This document shows positions 7,238-15,585 of a stretch of DNA of 32,628 bases, in pieces. Every line of letters begins with the position of its first letter. Position 1 is the stretch's first letter. Both the position numbers and the translations under genes were made by a program. The notes beneath the pieces are model-generated. The model did no database searches and had not been told where the DNA came from. It saw only the letters and a program-made list of their open reading frames with translations. The stretch comes from Luteolibacter sp. (lineage in GTDB: Bacteria; Verrucomicrobiota; Verrucomicrobiia; Verrucomicrobiales; Akkermansiaceae), in NCBI GenBank assembly GCA_030828305.1, contig JAURCU010000018.1:1-32628 (forward strand). Reading direction: 5' to 3'.

Positions 7238-8245
7238 ATGATTTCAAGATATTCCATGATGCGTTTGCCACTCGTCTATCTGCTGGCAGCCTCACCGCTA
7301 TTGGCCCAAGTGCCGCCATCGATGCCCAGAGCCGGCTTCGGAGCCGGAGAGAGCGTGATGGTCATGGAGGCTCATTCCGGCAAAGTGCTTTTTGCCCACA
7401 ACTCAACGCGCAAGCAGCCGGTCGCAAGTCTCACCAAGATCGCTGCCAGTTGTGTTGCTCTGGATTGGGCCGCGGCTTCCGGCACGGACATCAGCAAGCT
7501 GAGCGTTGTCGTTCCCGCCGCAGTTACGATGGTTGGGGGACCCAACCCAATGAACCTCAAGCCCGGTGAGCGTATCATCATGCGCGATGCGCTCTATGCG
7601 ATGATGCTCTCATCGGACAATCTCGCCGCTCTCACGGTTGCCAACCATGTCGGACGCCAGTTGCTCATGAGTCGCGCCAAGCGTGGTGAACCCGTGCGTG
7701 AATTTGTCGACGAGATGAACCGCTTGGCCAAGGGTCTGGGTATGAGGCACACTCGATTCGGCAATCCGCATGGCCTCGAGCGTGAAGGGGTCAAGGCTTT
7801 CTCTACCGCAGCTGACATGGCCCGCCTCTCCGTCTATGCGATGCAGCTCAATCCGCTGAGTTTCATGGTGCGCCAGCAATCCCGCCGGATTGAGGTTCAG
7901 AGCTCCGATGACAACCGCGTTTATACGGCCCGCAACACCAATGAGCTTCTTGGTTTTGGCGGGGTGCTTGGTATCAAAACTGGCACTACCCGTGCTGCCG
8001 GGCCATGCTTGGCCATATCGGTCCATCGCGATCCTCTGGTGCGCCAGAGGCCGGATGGTTCCAAGGGGGTGACTCCTCGTCGTTTGATTGTCGTGGTGCT
8101 CAACAGCCCGGACCGCTATGGCCGAACCCGATCCCTGATTGCGGGCGCCTGGCGGTCCTACGACAACTGGTTGGCGGTGGGTGCGCCGGTCAACAATCCC
8201 AAGCGCGAGTTAATCAAGGTTCCCAATCCGATTGCAGAAAACTGA
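7238..8245 (+). CDS. D-alanyl-D-alanine carboxypeptidase (peptidase S11, PBP5/6 type)
   Basis: It carries all three penicillin-binding motifs: 'SLTK' (Ser64, Lys67), 'SDN' (126-128) and 'KTGT' (247-250). A signal peptide (MMRLPLVYLLAASPLLAQ) precedes them. The enzyme removes the terminal D-Ala from peptidoglycan stem peptides in the periplasm. I chose the start at 7238 rather than the ORF-track 7190 because the earlier start adds a tail before the signal peptide. Starts at 7256 or 7259, right before the hydrophobic core, are also possible, and no clear ribosome site decides. The C-terminal amphipathic anchor of E. coli PBP5 is not obvious, so the protein may be soluble. It follows the FHA gene by about 55 nt. 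Confidence 0.88.
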   Translation: MISRYSMMRLPLVYLLAASPLLAQVPPSMPRAGFGAGESVMVMEAHSGKVLFAHNSTRKQPVASLTKIAASCVALDWAAASGTDISKLSVVVPAAVTMVGGPNPMNLKPGERIIMRDALYAMMLSSDNLAALTVANHVGRQLLMSRAKRGEPVREFVDEMNRLAKGLGMRHTRFGNPHGLEREGVKAFSTAADMARLSVYAMQLNPLSFMVRQQSRRIEVQSSDDNRVYTARNTNELLGFGGVLGIKTGTTRAAGPCLAISVHRDPLVRQRPDGSKGVTPRRLIVVVLNSPDRYGRTRSLIAGAWRSYDNWLAVGAPVNNPKRELIKVPNPIAEN

Positions 8246-8267
8246 ATTTCACTTCATCCCCAGATTC

Positions 8268-8753
8268 ATGTCCAAAGACCCCTTGCTACCATTGCTTCGT
8301 GCCAATGCCCGTTACAGCCTTGAACAACTTGCCGAGATGCTCTCGATCAGCACGCAAGATGTCGCTGCCCGCATGGATCAACTCGAGAACGACGGCACCA
8401 TCATGGGTTATCATGCGGTGATTAATCCGGAGTGCCTGGGAGATCAGCACGTTTCAGCATTCATTGAAGTGAAGCTCACTCCGGAGCGGGGTGGGGGCTT
8501 TGATCGTTTGGCGATGCGCATCGCGCGTTTTGAACAGGTGGTGTCCTGCTACCTTGCCAGTGGGGGCTATGACCTGATGGTGGTTGTCGAAGGTGACGAC
8601 CTGCGCGATGTCGCGCGATTTGTTTCCGAGAAGCTCAGCTCACTCGAAGGGGTGCTTTCCACGGCCACACATTTCCGTCTCAAGACCTACAAGGAGAATG
8701 GTTTTGCATTTGAGGGTGAGGAGTCGAGTGAACGGCTTTCAGTGGCTCCTTGA
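8268..8753 (+). CDS. Lrp/AsnC family transcriptional regulator
   Basis: This 161-residue protein has an N-terminal winged helix-turn-helix ('YSLEQLAEMLSISTQDVAARM', then 'LENDGTIMGYHAVINPE') and a C-terminal RAM/AsnC ligand-binding domain ('FIEVKL', 'GGYDLMVVVEGDDLRDVARFV'). Lrp/AsnC proteins form dimers to octamers and control amino-acid metabolism genes in response to small ligands. The ORF-track start at 8232 overlaps the upstream gene; the Met at 8268 gives a conventional N-terminus and a 22-nt gap, so I prefer it. The short spacing suggests co-transcription with the carboxypeptidase gene. The regulon is unknown. Confidence 0.87.
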   Translation: MSKDPLLPLLRANARYSLEQLAEMLSISTQDVAARMDQLENDGTIMGYHAVINPECLGDQHVSAFIEVKLTPERGGGFDRLAMRIARFEQVVSCYLASGGYDLMVVVEGDDLRDVARFVSEKLSSLEGVLSTATHFRLKTYKENGFAFEGEESSERLSVAP

Positions 8754-8926
8754 TTTTCAGACACCTCGTCATTCAGGTAACCCCGCGGTCGCATTGCTGA
8801 TGTTTGGCGCCAGGCGCGGCAAGCCATGGGTGTGCATCAGCCGCTGGGTGCCAGCAACTTGGGTTGGTCTTCGAAATCCGGTTCTTGCAAGATCCATCTC
8901 CCTGTTCACCTGCTTGCCAGGTTCAT

Positions 8927-9361
8927 TCAATCCTCATCATTGATCTTGTCGAGGGTGACCCCGGGATCCACCAGAAGCCAGTCACCACCTGGAACGGCTT
9001 GCAGTCCTTGTGTGGGTCGGCTCCATTCCCAGATCCAGGCGCTTTCGGCCTCGTCCTCGGCATTCTGCACCATGGTTCGTAGCCGGCGGTATTCGGGACC
9101 TTCAAACTCATCGAGCGCATCGATCTTTTCGGCAGGCACTTCGTAAAGATCACCGAACACTTTTGCGCCGTTCTCATCGAGGACCAGACCCGGATACCAG
9201 TCGATCTCGTAGAGGTGGCCGTTGACCGCCGCGGGGCCGATCCACTTGCAGTCCTCCATGCGAAAATTGTTGGACCCCCCCTTGCGCAGGGTGCCGTAGA
9301 CGAAGACCCGCGCCGGAGGCGAGTCTGGTGCTTCGTTCTTCGTTGCTCGTTCTTCGCTCAT
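8927..9361 (-). CDS. Gamma-glutamylcyclotransferase-like (AIG2/GGCT fold) protein
   Basis: This 144-residue protein has the fold's signature 'VFVYGTLRKGGSN' near residue 20, the substrate loop, and the conserved acidic residue in 'LDEFEGPEYRR', where the glutamate acts as general base in characterised members. The family converts gamma-glutamyl amines or peptides to 5-oxoproline, but bacterial YtfP-like members are poorly defined. The C-terminus extends past the usual core ('SAWIWEW', then an acidic end). The 173-nt gap before it (8754-8926) holds nothing I recognise. It sits 65 nt upstream of nothing on its own strand other than a short AT-rich spacer, with XerC/D reading toward that spacer's far side. 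Confidence 0.78.
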   Translation of the reverse strand: MSEERATKNEAPDSPPARVFVYGTLRKGGSNNFRMEDCKWIGPAAVNGHLYEIDWYPGLVLDENGAKVFGDLYEVPAEKIDALDEFEGPEYRRLRTMVQNAEDEAESAWIWEWSRPTQGLQAVPGGDWLLVDPGVTLDKINDED

Positions 9362-9426
9362 GGTTGGCTTAGGCTATGCACTGGACGCCGAATATCCCAA
9401 TATCTTATATCTCAATGTCCGGGCCG

Positions 9427-10317
9427 CTAGGCCCGTGGATGCGCATCATCATAGGCCTTTTTCAACCTGTCCTTGGTGACATGGGTGTAGATCTGGGTGG
9501 TGGAGAGTGAGGCGTGCCCAAGTAGCGATTGGACACTGCGCAGGTCGGCGCCAGCATCGAGCAGGTGGGTGGCAAAACTGTGGCGCAATTTGTGTGGGCT
9601 GATGGCGAAGGGGATATCACTCATCTTGAGGTATTTCTTGAGCAATTGATCGACTGCTTGCTGGGTGATGCGCGTGCGCCGCTTGCTCAGGAACAAGGCA
9701 CCCGTAGTGATCGCAGCCTCCTGGCGATAGCGTTGGATGGCGTTGATGGCCGGCCCGCCAATGGGCACGATGCGCTCTTTCGAACCCTTGCCCATGACCT
9801 GAAGGGTCTCACCGATGAAGTCGACATCACTCACGTCTATGGACAGCAGTTCGGAGATGCGCAGGCCGCAGGAGTAGAAGAGTTCGAGAATGGCGGCATC
9901 GCGCAGACGGAGCCAAGCGGGGGATTTGGGATCGGGCTCCAAGGTGAGGGGTATGTTGAGGAGTTGCTCGACCTGGGCGACACTCAGGACAACGGGCAAT
10001 TGCTTGTCGGGCTTGGGAAGTTGGACCCCCGCCACCGGACTATTGGCCAAGCCACGGCGCAGAACCAAAAACTTGTAGAAAGAACGCAGTGCCGCGAAGC
10101 GCAAGCGGATGGTCGAGCGCTTGAGTCCCTTCTTCATCAATTCAAACAGGTAGTCGCGGAAGTCGTCGATGGTGGCCTTGCGCCAGCCCTCGAAAGCCTC
10201 GCCCCGCCACCCGGCGTAGGTAGCCAATGCCGCACGGTAATTGCGTACGGTTCGCGGTGAGGCGCTACGCTCTGTCTCCATGAAGTCGAAGAAGGCCTGT
10301 TCGTCGGGATCCGGCAT
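9427..10317 (-). CDS. xerD: Tyrosine recombinase XerC/XerD
   Basis: This 296-residue protein is close to the usual Xer length of about 300. It has an N-terminal SAM-like core-binding domain and a C-terminal catalytic domain. The catalytic set is complete: Arg153 ('SCGLRISELL'), a Lys in 'GKGSKERIVP', His242 and Arg245 in 'HKLRHSFATHLL', His268 in 'LLGHASL', and Tyr277 in 'STTQIYTH'. Xer enzymes resolve chromosome dimers at dif. The lack of adjacent integrase-type genes and the standard length favour a housekeeping Xer over a phage or transposon integrase. XerC versus XerD cannot be decided with confidence, so the symbol is tentative. A GC-rich inverted repeat (CGGGCC/GGCCCG) overlaps the stop codon. 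Confidence 0.85.
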   Translation of the reverse strand: MPDPDEQAFFDFMETERSASPRTVRNYRAALATYAGWRGEAFEGWRKATIDDFRDYLFELMKKGLKRSTIRLRFAALRSFYKFLVLRRGLANSPVAGVQLPKPDKQLPVVLSVAQVEQLLNIPLTLEPDPKSPAWLRLRDAAILELFYSCGLRISELLSIDVSDVDFIGETLQVMGKGSKERIVPIGGPAINAIQRYRQEAAITTGALFLSKRRTRITQQAVDQLLKKYLKMSDIPFAISPHKLRHSFATHLLDAGADLRSVQSLLGHASLSTTQIYTHVTKDRLKKAYDDAHPRA

Positions 10318-10394
10318 GAATGGAGTTAATTAACACATCCTTAACGAAATGACGACGTGAAATGGCAGGTATTGTGCTGTCTTGAATCTGGCTT

Positions 10395-10411
10395 GATCCC
10401 GGGACGGGATC
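10395..10411 (+). promoter_or_regulatory. Inverted repeat in the leader of the phosphorylase-like gene
   Basis: A perfect 7-bp inverted repeat (GATCCCG, loop GGA, CGGGATC) ends 24 nt before the ATG at 10436. It could be an operator or an mRNA hairpin. No T-run follows, so it is not a terminator. No function can be read from it. Confidence 0.35.
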
Positions 10412-10435
10412 CATGAGCATACAAGCATTCCAGCC

Positions 10436-12103
10436 ATGTCCCCCAGTCAATCGTTCCTTCCCACTGACTTTGCCCATCCCTATGAGATTGCCGCGAAGTA
10501 TTCCAAGAGCGTGCTCTACATCTCCTGCGAGTTCGCCATCGATCAGAGCTTCAAGATCTATTCGGGTGGTCTCGGCTTCCTCGCCGGCTCGCACATGCGC
10601 TCCGCCCATGACCTAAAGCAGAACCTTTGTGGTGTCGGCATCCTCTGGACCTATGGTTATTATAACCAGGCACGTGGTGAAAACCGCGAGCTTGCAGTGC
10701 AGTTCACCCGCAAGGAATATGCGTTCCTGCAGGACACCGGCCTGCGTTTCACTGTGCCCGTTCACGGCCATCCGGTGGTAGTGAAGGCCATGTTTCTGCC
10801 GGGTGAGGTCTTTGGCACCGTGCCGATGTTCTTTTTGAGCACCGACATCGAGGAAAACGATCCGCTGTCGCGTGCCATCACCCATCGGCTCTACGACCAA
10901 GACCCGCTGCGCCGCATTGCCCAGTATGTCATTCTCGGTGGAGGAGCAGCGCGCCTGATGGATGAACTCGGTGTGGAACCCGAGGTATGGCATCTCAACG
11001 AGGCCCACGGTTTGTCCGCGGCCTTCCATCTGTATCGCAAGTATGGCGGTCTGAATGGCGTCATGGAGCGTCTGGTGTTCACCACCCATACCCCCGAGGA
11101 AGCTGGTAACGAGGTGCACGATTTCCATATCCTGAAGGACTTCTCCTTCTTCGGGGATCTCAATGAAGACGAAGTGCGTGGGGCCACCGGCATCCAAGGC
11201 TCCGACTTCAACCATTCTCTGGCGGCCCTGCGCATGGCAAGGAAGGCCAACGGTGTATCGAAGTTGCACGGTGAGGTTTCCCGCAGGATGTGGGGTGGCT
11301 ACGATCAGATCTGTGAGATCGATCACATCACCAATGCTCAGAACAAGAAATACTGGGCCGAGCGCGGTCTCGAACATGCCCGCCAACAGGGTGACGTTGA
11401 GCAATTGCGTCAGCGCAAGCGCGAGCTCAAGGAGCGACTTTTCCGGATTGTCGCAGACCAGACCGGAAAGCTCTTTGATCCCGAGGTGCTTACCATTGTC
11501 TGGGCACGCCGCTTTGCAGGTTACAAACGACCCGATCTGATCACCCGCGACATCAAGCGCTTTCGCGCCATGCTCGCCTGCACCAAGCACCCAGTGCAGA
11601 TCTTATGGGCTGGCAAGCCTTTCCCCTTTGACTATGGCGCTATCGACCAATTCAACCACCTCATTCATATCACCCGCGATCACCCCAATGCCGGGGTACT
11701 GGTGGGCTACGAACTTGAACTCTCACGCCAGCTCAAGACGGGCTCTGACATCTGGCTCAACAATCCCGTCGTCACCTGCGAGGCCTCCGGGACCTCGGGT
11801 ATGACCGCAGCGATGAATGCCTCGGTCAATCTTTCCACCTTCGATGGTTGGGTCTGTGAATTCGCTCAAGACGGCGACAACTGCTTCATTATTCCCGAGG
11901 CGGATCCTTCACTGGGACACGAGGAGCGTGACCAAAGTGACACGAACGGCTTCTACGACTTGCTCGAAAACAAGGTGCTGCCCGCCTACTACGATGAACC
12001 CAAGGAGTGGGACCGTGTCGTGCTCAACTCGATGAACGACGTCGCACCCTACTTTGATTCCGACCGCATGGCGGATGAGTATTACGGGAAGATGTATGCG
12101 TAG
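10436..12103 (+). CDS. Alpha-glucan phosphorylase-like protein (GT35 homologue)
   Basis: This 555-residue protein resembles the short bacterial alpha-glucan phosphorylases. It shows 'YISCEFAIDQSF', 'YSGGLGFLAGSH', 'WHLNEAHG', 'FTTHTPEEAGNEVH', 'ARRFAGYKRPDLI' and 'EASGTSGMTAAMNASVNLS'. Classical phosphorylases bind pyridoxal phosphate through a lysine in EASGTxxMK; here position 457 is Thr. My recollection, unchecked, is that some Bacteroidetes homologues have similar 'GMTAAMN' text, so this may mark a distinct subfamily that does not use PLP in the usual way. Family enzymes release glucose-1-phosphate from glycogen or starch in the cytosol. The N-terminal DUF3417 of longer members is absent. 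Divergent from xerD across 118 nt and convergent with ymdB. The fold call is strong; the activity is uncertain. Confidence 0.8.
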   Translation: MSPSQSFLPTDFAHPYEIAAKYSKSVLYISCEFAIDQSFKIYSGGLGFLAGSHMRSAHDLKQNLCGVGILWTYGYYNQARGENRELAVQFTRKEYAFLQDTGLRFTVPVHGHPVVVKAMFLPGEVFGTVPMFFLSTDIEENDPLSRAITHRLYDQDPLRRIAQYVILGGGAARLMDELGVEPEVWHLNEAHGLSAAFHLYRKYGGLNGVMERLVFTTHTPEEAGNEVHDFHILKDFSFFGDLNEDEVRGATGIQGSDFNHSLAALRMARKANGVSKLHGEVSRRMWGGYDQICEIDHITNAQNKKYWAERGLEHARQQGDVEQLRQRKRELKERLFRIVADQTGKLFDPEVLTIVWARRFAGYKRPDLITRDIKRFRAMLACTKHPVQILWAGKPFPFDYGAIDQFNHLIHITRDHPNAGVLVGYELELSRQLKTGSDIWLNNPVVTCEASGTSGMTAAMNASVNLSTFDGWVCEFAQDGDNCFIIPEADPSLGHEERDQSDTNGFYDLLENKVLPAYYDEPKEWDRVVLNSMNDVAPYFDSDRMADEYYGKMYA

Positions 12104-12162
12104 GCCGCCATGCGGCCTGTCCCTCGAAGCCTCACCTCCGGTCAGGTGCGAGAGGGCTTCGA
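12102..12162. terminator. Two tandem hairpins between convergent genes
   Basis: The first hairpin (AGGCCGC, loop CAT, GCGGCCT) overlaps the stop codon of the phosphorylase-like gene. The second is a longer stem (TCGAAGCC / GGCTTCGA, with an inner CACCT / AGGTG). Neither has a T-run, so intrinsic termination is unproven. They probably shield the 3' ends of the convergent transcripts. Confidence 0.5.
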
Positions 12163-12200
12163 TGTTCGCTGGACCAAGGGCCAAGGACGGACCGCTTCGT

Positions 12201-13001
12201 TCACTCGCCTCCAAACAACTCCGAAACCCTCCGGATTTCGAGGCACCTCCCACTTTCTGCATCAACGTCGACGATGACACCACAAATTCTAACCGGCCCT
12301 TCTGCGATTGGAAAGCGGGTTGGCATGTTGCTTTTGAAGCGCCAGACCACCGACTCGATGTTGCGGCCGAGTACGGATTGCTCAGGGCCACACATGCCGG
12401 CATCGGTCAGATAGCCGGTACCGCCCGGTAGAATGCGCTCATCGGCCGTTTGCACGTGGGTATGGGTGCCGATCACAGCGGATACCTTACCATCGAGCAC
12501 GCGGCCCATGGCGATCTTCTCGCTGGTAGTCTCAGCGTGGAAATCCATGAAAATGGGGCCAACTCCATCGGCACGCAGGCGTTCGGCCTCGGCTTGCGCC
12601 AGGGTGAAGGGGTTGTCCAAGGGCGGCTGCATGAAGGTGCGGCCCTGAGCCTGCATCACGGCCACCTTGCCCTTGTCAGTTTCGAGGACCACGCTGCCCT
12701 GACCGGGGGTGTCGGGAGGATAGTTGAGGGGGCGCAGGAGGCGCGGCTCGGTGGGGAAGTGATCGATGATTTCCTTCTGGTCCCAGACGTGGTCGCCAGT
12801 GGTGATGACCGCGGCTCCAGCGCGCAACAGGTCGATGGCGATCTTGGGGGTGATGCCACGACCCCCCGCGGCGTTCTCGCCGTTGACGATGATGAAATCG
12901 ACTTGTTCGCGCTCCTTGAGAACGGGAAGTTGCTCAATCACGGTCGATCGGCCGGGTTCACCGACCACGTCGCCAAGAAAAAGGATGCGAATTGTGGACA
13001 T
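12201..13001 (-). CDS. ymdB: YmdB-family metallophosphoesterase (TIGR00282)
   Basis: This 266-residue protein matches the usual YmdB length and metal-binding motifs: 'ILFLGDVVGEPGR', 'IIVNGENAAGGRGIT', 'ITTGDHVWDQKEI', 'DFHAETTSEKIAMG' and 'GTHTHVQTADERIL'. YmdB of Bacillus is a cytosolic 2',3'-cyclic nucleotide phosphodiesterase affecting biofilm and developmental decisions; orthologues are broadly conserved. In many genomes it neighbours rny, which is not seen here. It is divergently transcribed from the amidase-like gene across 70 nt. All motifs are present and the family call is firm; a cellular role in this phylum is inferred only. Confidence 0.88.
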   Translation of the reverse strand: MSTIRILFLGDVVGEPGRSTVIEQLPVLKEREQVDFIIVNGENAAGGRGITPKIAIDLLRAGAAVITTGDHVWDQKEIIDHFPTEPRLLRPLNYPPDTPGQGSVVLETDKGKVAVMQAQGRTFMQPPLDNPFTLAQAEAERLRADGVGPIFMDFHAETTSEKIAMGRVLDGKVSAVIGTHTHVQTADERILPGGTGYLTDAGMCGPEQSVLGRNIESVVWRFKSNMPTRFPIAEGPVRICGVIVDVDAESGRCLEIRRVSELFGGE

Positions 13002-13071
13002 GCTGACAGAGTGGATGAAATTCTCCTGTTACCCTCCCTTGTAAGTATCCATCCGACAATTCCCATTTTTC

Positions 13072-14346
13072 ATGGCTGATTGCTCTGACCATAACAAACT
13101 CATCAAATTGCTTCTTTTGGCCGCCATTGCCGTGGCGGCTTTCTGGTGGGGGATGCCCAAGAAGCCCGCGCCGGAAGAGGCTACGCCCCCCAAGCCACTG
13201 GGTGGCACCGATCTCTCGGTATTGGCGGAAGCGCCCGATTGGTCCAGGCTCGATGCCTTTCAGAAGAGCATCACCCGCTCGGAATTCGAAGAGTTGCTGC
13301 GTTCCATCTACACGGCGCGCAACGGCTGGAAGCAGTGGATCGCCATAGACGACGAAAAGGCGACCATCATCACCCACGAGGCCGCCTATGAGTTGAAGTT
13401 TGCCAAGACCCGAGGCGATACAGCCAAGGCGCGCTACTGGCGCTACGCCCATGAGTTTGGTCCTGCTCCTGTCGCCAGGCCCTTGCATGGGGTGCACGTG
13501 GCGCTCGATCCTGGCCATCTCGGTGGACGCTGGGCCAAGATGGAGGCGCGCTGGTTGGTGGTGGACGGCAATCCGCCGATTTGCGAGGGCGACATGACGC
13601 TCCTTGTCGCAGGCCTGATCAAGGAGCGACTCGAAGGTCTCGGCGCCACGGTCAGTCTGGTCCGACGCGATACCGAACCGCTGACCCGCGTGCGAGCTGA
13701 AGACCTGATGGAGATGGCTCGCGAGGAGCATCCCGCTGACGAGGCGGCTGCCGCGCGTCTTGCCCGGCGTTGGTTCTACCGCACCGCCGAGATCCGGGCG
13801 CGGGCAAGCCTGGTCAATCAGCAGATCAAACCCGACTTGGTGCTGGCCCTGCACTTTAACGCCGAGGCTTGGGGAGATCCCGAAAATCCGCGCCTGCTCG
13901 ATCACAGCCACGTCCACATGCTGGTGCACGGGGGTTATGGGGACGACGAGCTCAGTCTCGAGGATCAACGCCATTCCCTGTTGCTCAAACTCCTAGGTGG
14001 TGGTCATGCTGAGGAAGTGAGCATCGCCAAAGCCATGATGGAGGTGTTTCACGAGGTGACTCCGCATCCGGCTTTCAACTATTCAGCCGAAAACCAGTAC
14101 GTCTGTGACGTGCCCGAAGCCGATGGGGTATGGGCGCGCAACCTACTTGCCAACCGCCTTTACGACTGCCCGGTGGTCTATCTCGAGCCCTACCTGATGA
14201 ACTCAAAACTTGATTATCCACGCATGCTTGCGGGCGACTACGAGGGACTGCGCGAGGTCGGTGGCAAGCGGCAGATCTCCATCTTTCGCGAGTATGCGGA
14301 GGCCGCAGTGGCAGGTTTGGTGCGCCATTACGGGTCTCAGCGCTGA
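13072..14346 (+). CDS. N-acetylmuramoyl-L-alanine amidase-like protein (Amidase_3 type)
   Basis: This 424-residue protein starts with an N-terminal membrane anchor ('IKLLLLAAIAVAAFWWG', about 11-27) and a linker. A zinc amidase core then follows: 'VALDPGHLGG' (His149), 'CEGDMTLLVA' (Glu172), 'LALHFNAEAWG' (His261) and a late 'VYLEPYLMNS' that could supply the catalytic Glu. The order H-E-H-E is that of Amidase_3 enzymes, which cut the MurNAc-L-Ala bond during cell separation. Unlike typical ~180-residue cores, long insertions separate the second and third motifs and the third and fourth. A region before the core (about 55-130) is unassigned. Obg follows 72 nt downstream. Amidase identity is likely; the insertions suggest a lineage-specific variant. 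Confidence 0.8.
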   Translation: MADCSDHNKLIKLLLLAAIAVAAFWWGMPKKPAPEEATPPKPLGGTDLSVLAEAPDWSRLDAFQKSITRSEFEELLRSIYTARNGWKQWIAIDDEKATIITHEAAYELKFAKTRGDTAKARYWRYAHEFGPAPVARPLHGVHVALDPGHLGGRWAKMEARWLVVDGNPPICEGDMTLLVAGLIKERLEGLGATVSLVRRDTEPLTRVRAEDLMEMAREEHPADEAAAARLARRWFYRTAEIRARASLVNQQIKPDLVLALHFNAEAWGDPENPRLLDHSHVHMLVHGGYGDDELSLEDQRHSLLLKLLGGGHAEEVSIAKAMMEVFHEVTPHPAFNYSAENQYVCDVPEADGVWARNLLANRLYDCPVVYLEPYLMNSKLDYPRMLAGDYEGLREVGGKRQISIFREYAEAAVAGLVRHYGSQR

Positions 14347-14417
14347 ATGGCGTTGACCTTGAGGAGCTTGTGCTTCAAGTCTGCCGCCCGCTCATCCCGA
14401 GATCGCCTCCATTTACC

Positions 14418-15473
14418 ATGTTCATCGACCATATTCGCATCATTGCGCGCGCCGGAGACGGTGGCGACGGCGTGGTTTCGTGGCGCCGTGAGAAATACGT
14501 TCCCAAGGGCGGGCCAGACGGTGGCGATGGCGGTGCTGGGGGTGACGTGGTGCTGGTGGTCGATCCGTCCACCGACACCCTGCGCCAGTATCACTACGAC
14601 CCCAAACTCATCGCCCATGACGGCAAGAACGGCGCGGGTCAGCGCAAGACCGGCAAGAGTGGCAGGAAAGTGATCGGCAAAGTGCCGCCCGGAACCGTAG
14701 TTTATCGTGCCACCAACGCTGAGACGCTTCAGGGTGCTGTGGAGCTTGAGCGCAGTGAGGAGGGCATTGAGCTCGAACCCATTGCTGACCTCACCGAATA
14801 CGGGCAGGAGTTTGTGCTCTGCAAGGGGGGGGATCCCGGCAAGGGCAACTACCACTTCAAGAGCCCCACCAACCGGGCTCCGGAAGAGCACACCTTGGGT
14901 ACCCCCGGCGAAGCTGGTGTCTTTTATCTCGAGTTGCGCCGCATCGCGGATGCGGGTCTGGTGGGCTTTCCCAATGCCGGGAAGTCCACACTCATCAGCA
15001 AGCTTTCCGCTGCCCAACCCAAGGTGGCCAGTTATCCCTTCACCACCCTGCAGCCCGTGGTGGGCGTGGTCGAGTTTCCCGGTCATCGACGCTGTACCAT
15101 TGCCGATATTCCGGGTCTCATCGAAGGGGCGCACGAGAACAAGGGCCTTGGTCACGAATTTTTACGCCATATCACCCGCTGCCACATGCTGCTCTTCGTG
15201 CTCGATATGGCGGGTAGTGAGGGTCGTGACCCCATTTCCGATCTTCAGATTCTGCGCCAGGAGATCAAGGAATACGACGAGGAGCTTGCCAAGTTCCCAT
15301 GGAAGGTGGTGGCCAACAAGATGGATCTTGAAGGCTCCGTGGAATACCTCGCAGCTTTCAAACAGCGCTTCCCCAAGGTAGACGTGATCCCGATCTCTGC
15401 CGAGATGGAGGAAGGCCTCGATGAGTTGAAGGGGATGCTCAACAGCGAGGTCGCGCATCACAAGAATACCTGA
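14418..15473 (+). CDS. obg: GTPase Obg/CgtA
   Basis: This 351-residue protein has the glycine-rich Obg fold at residues 1-157 ('ARAGDGGDG', 'GGPDGGDGGAGG'). The G domain follows, with G1 'GFPNAGKST', G3 'DIPGLIEGAHENKGLGHEFL', G4 'NKMDL' and G5 'ISA'. Obg is an essential GTPase that binds the 50S ribosomal subunit and links assembly to stress signalling. The track start at 14370 is replaced by 14418 because 'MFIDHIRIIARAGDGGDG' is the conserved N-terminus. The C-terminal OCT domain found in some members is missing, which is common. rplU and rpmA, its usual neighbours, are not adjacent here. Identification is certain. Confidence 0.96.
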   Translation: MFIDHIRIIARAGDGGDGVVSWRREKYVPKGGPDGGDGGAGGDVVLVVDPSTDTLRQYHYDPKLIAHDGKNGAGQRKTGKSGRKVIGKVPPGTVVYRATNAETLQGAVELERSEEGIELEPIADLTEYGQEFVLCKGGDPGKGNYHFKSPTNRAPEEHTLGTPGEAGVFYLELRRIADAGLVGFPNAGKSTLISKLSAAQPKVASYPFTTLQPVVGVVEFPGHRRCTIADIPGLIEGAHENKGLGHEFLRHITRCHMLLFVLDMAGSEGRDPISDLQILRQEIKEYDEELAKFPWKVVANKMDLEGSVEYLAAFKQRFPKVDVIPISAEMEEGLDELKGMLNSEVAHHKNT

Positions 15474-15545
15474 TGCATGACCCCTCCGGAGCTTGGGGCT
15501 CAGGGGCGAGCCAAAGCTCGCGGTTCATCTCATGCTTCTTCGGGT

Positions 15546-15585
15546 CAAAAACCAGGAACCAGAAACAGGCTGCGCAGCAGCCTAC
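15546..15585. repeat. Degenerate heptamer repeat, copy 1, with hairpin
   Basis: Three tandem 7-mers on the plus strand (CAAAAAC, CAGGAAC, CAGAAAC) are followed by a hairpin (AGGCTGC, loop GCA, GCAGCCT). The hairpin runs into the TAG stop of the minus-strand GlcD-like gene. Copy 2 at 17731 has the same order of parts. Confidence 0.7.

Noticed and set aside
8754-8926. Possible small gene or RNA in the gap after the Lrp-like gene
   Set aside because: No ORF with plausible start and composition, and no convincing hairpin with a T-run.
9427-10317. Xer-like recombinase as evidence for a genomic island
   Set aside because: Length and motifs fit housekeeping Xer; no attachment repeats, tRNA gene or phage genes are nearby.
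10613-11590. 325-codon minus-strand ORF
   Set aside because: Antisense shadow of the phosphorylase-like gene, whose motifs are unambiguous.
12958-13974. 338-codon minus-strand ORF
   Set aside because: Antisense to the amidase-like gene and overlapping the ymdB start; no recognisable domain.
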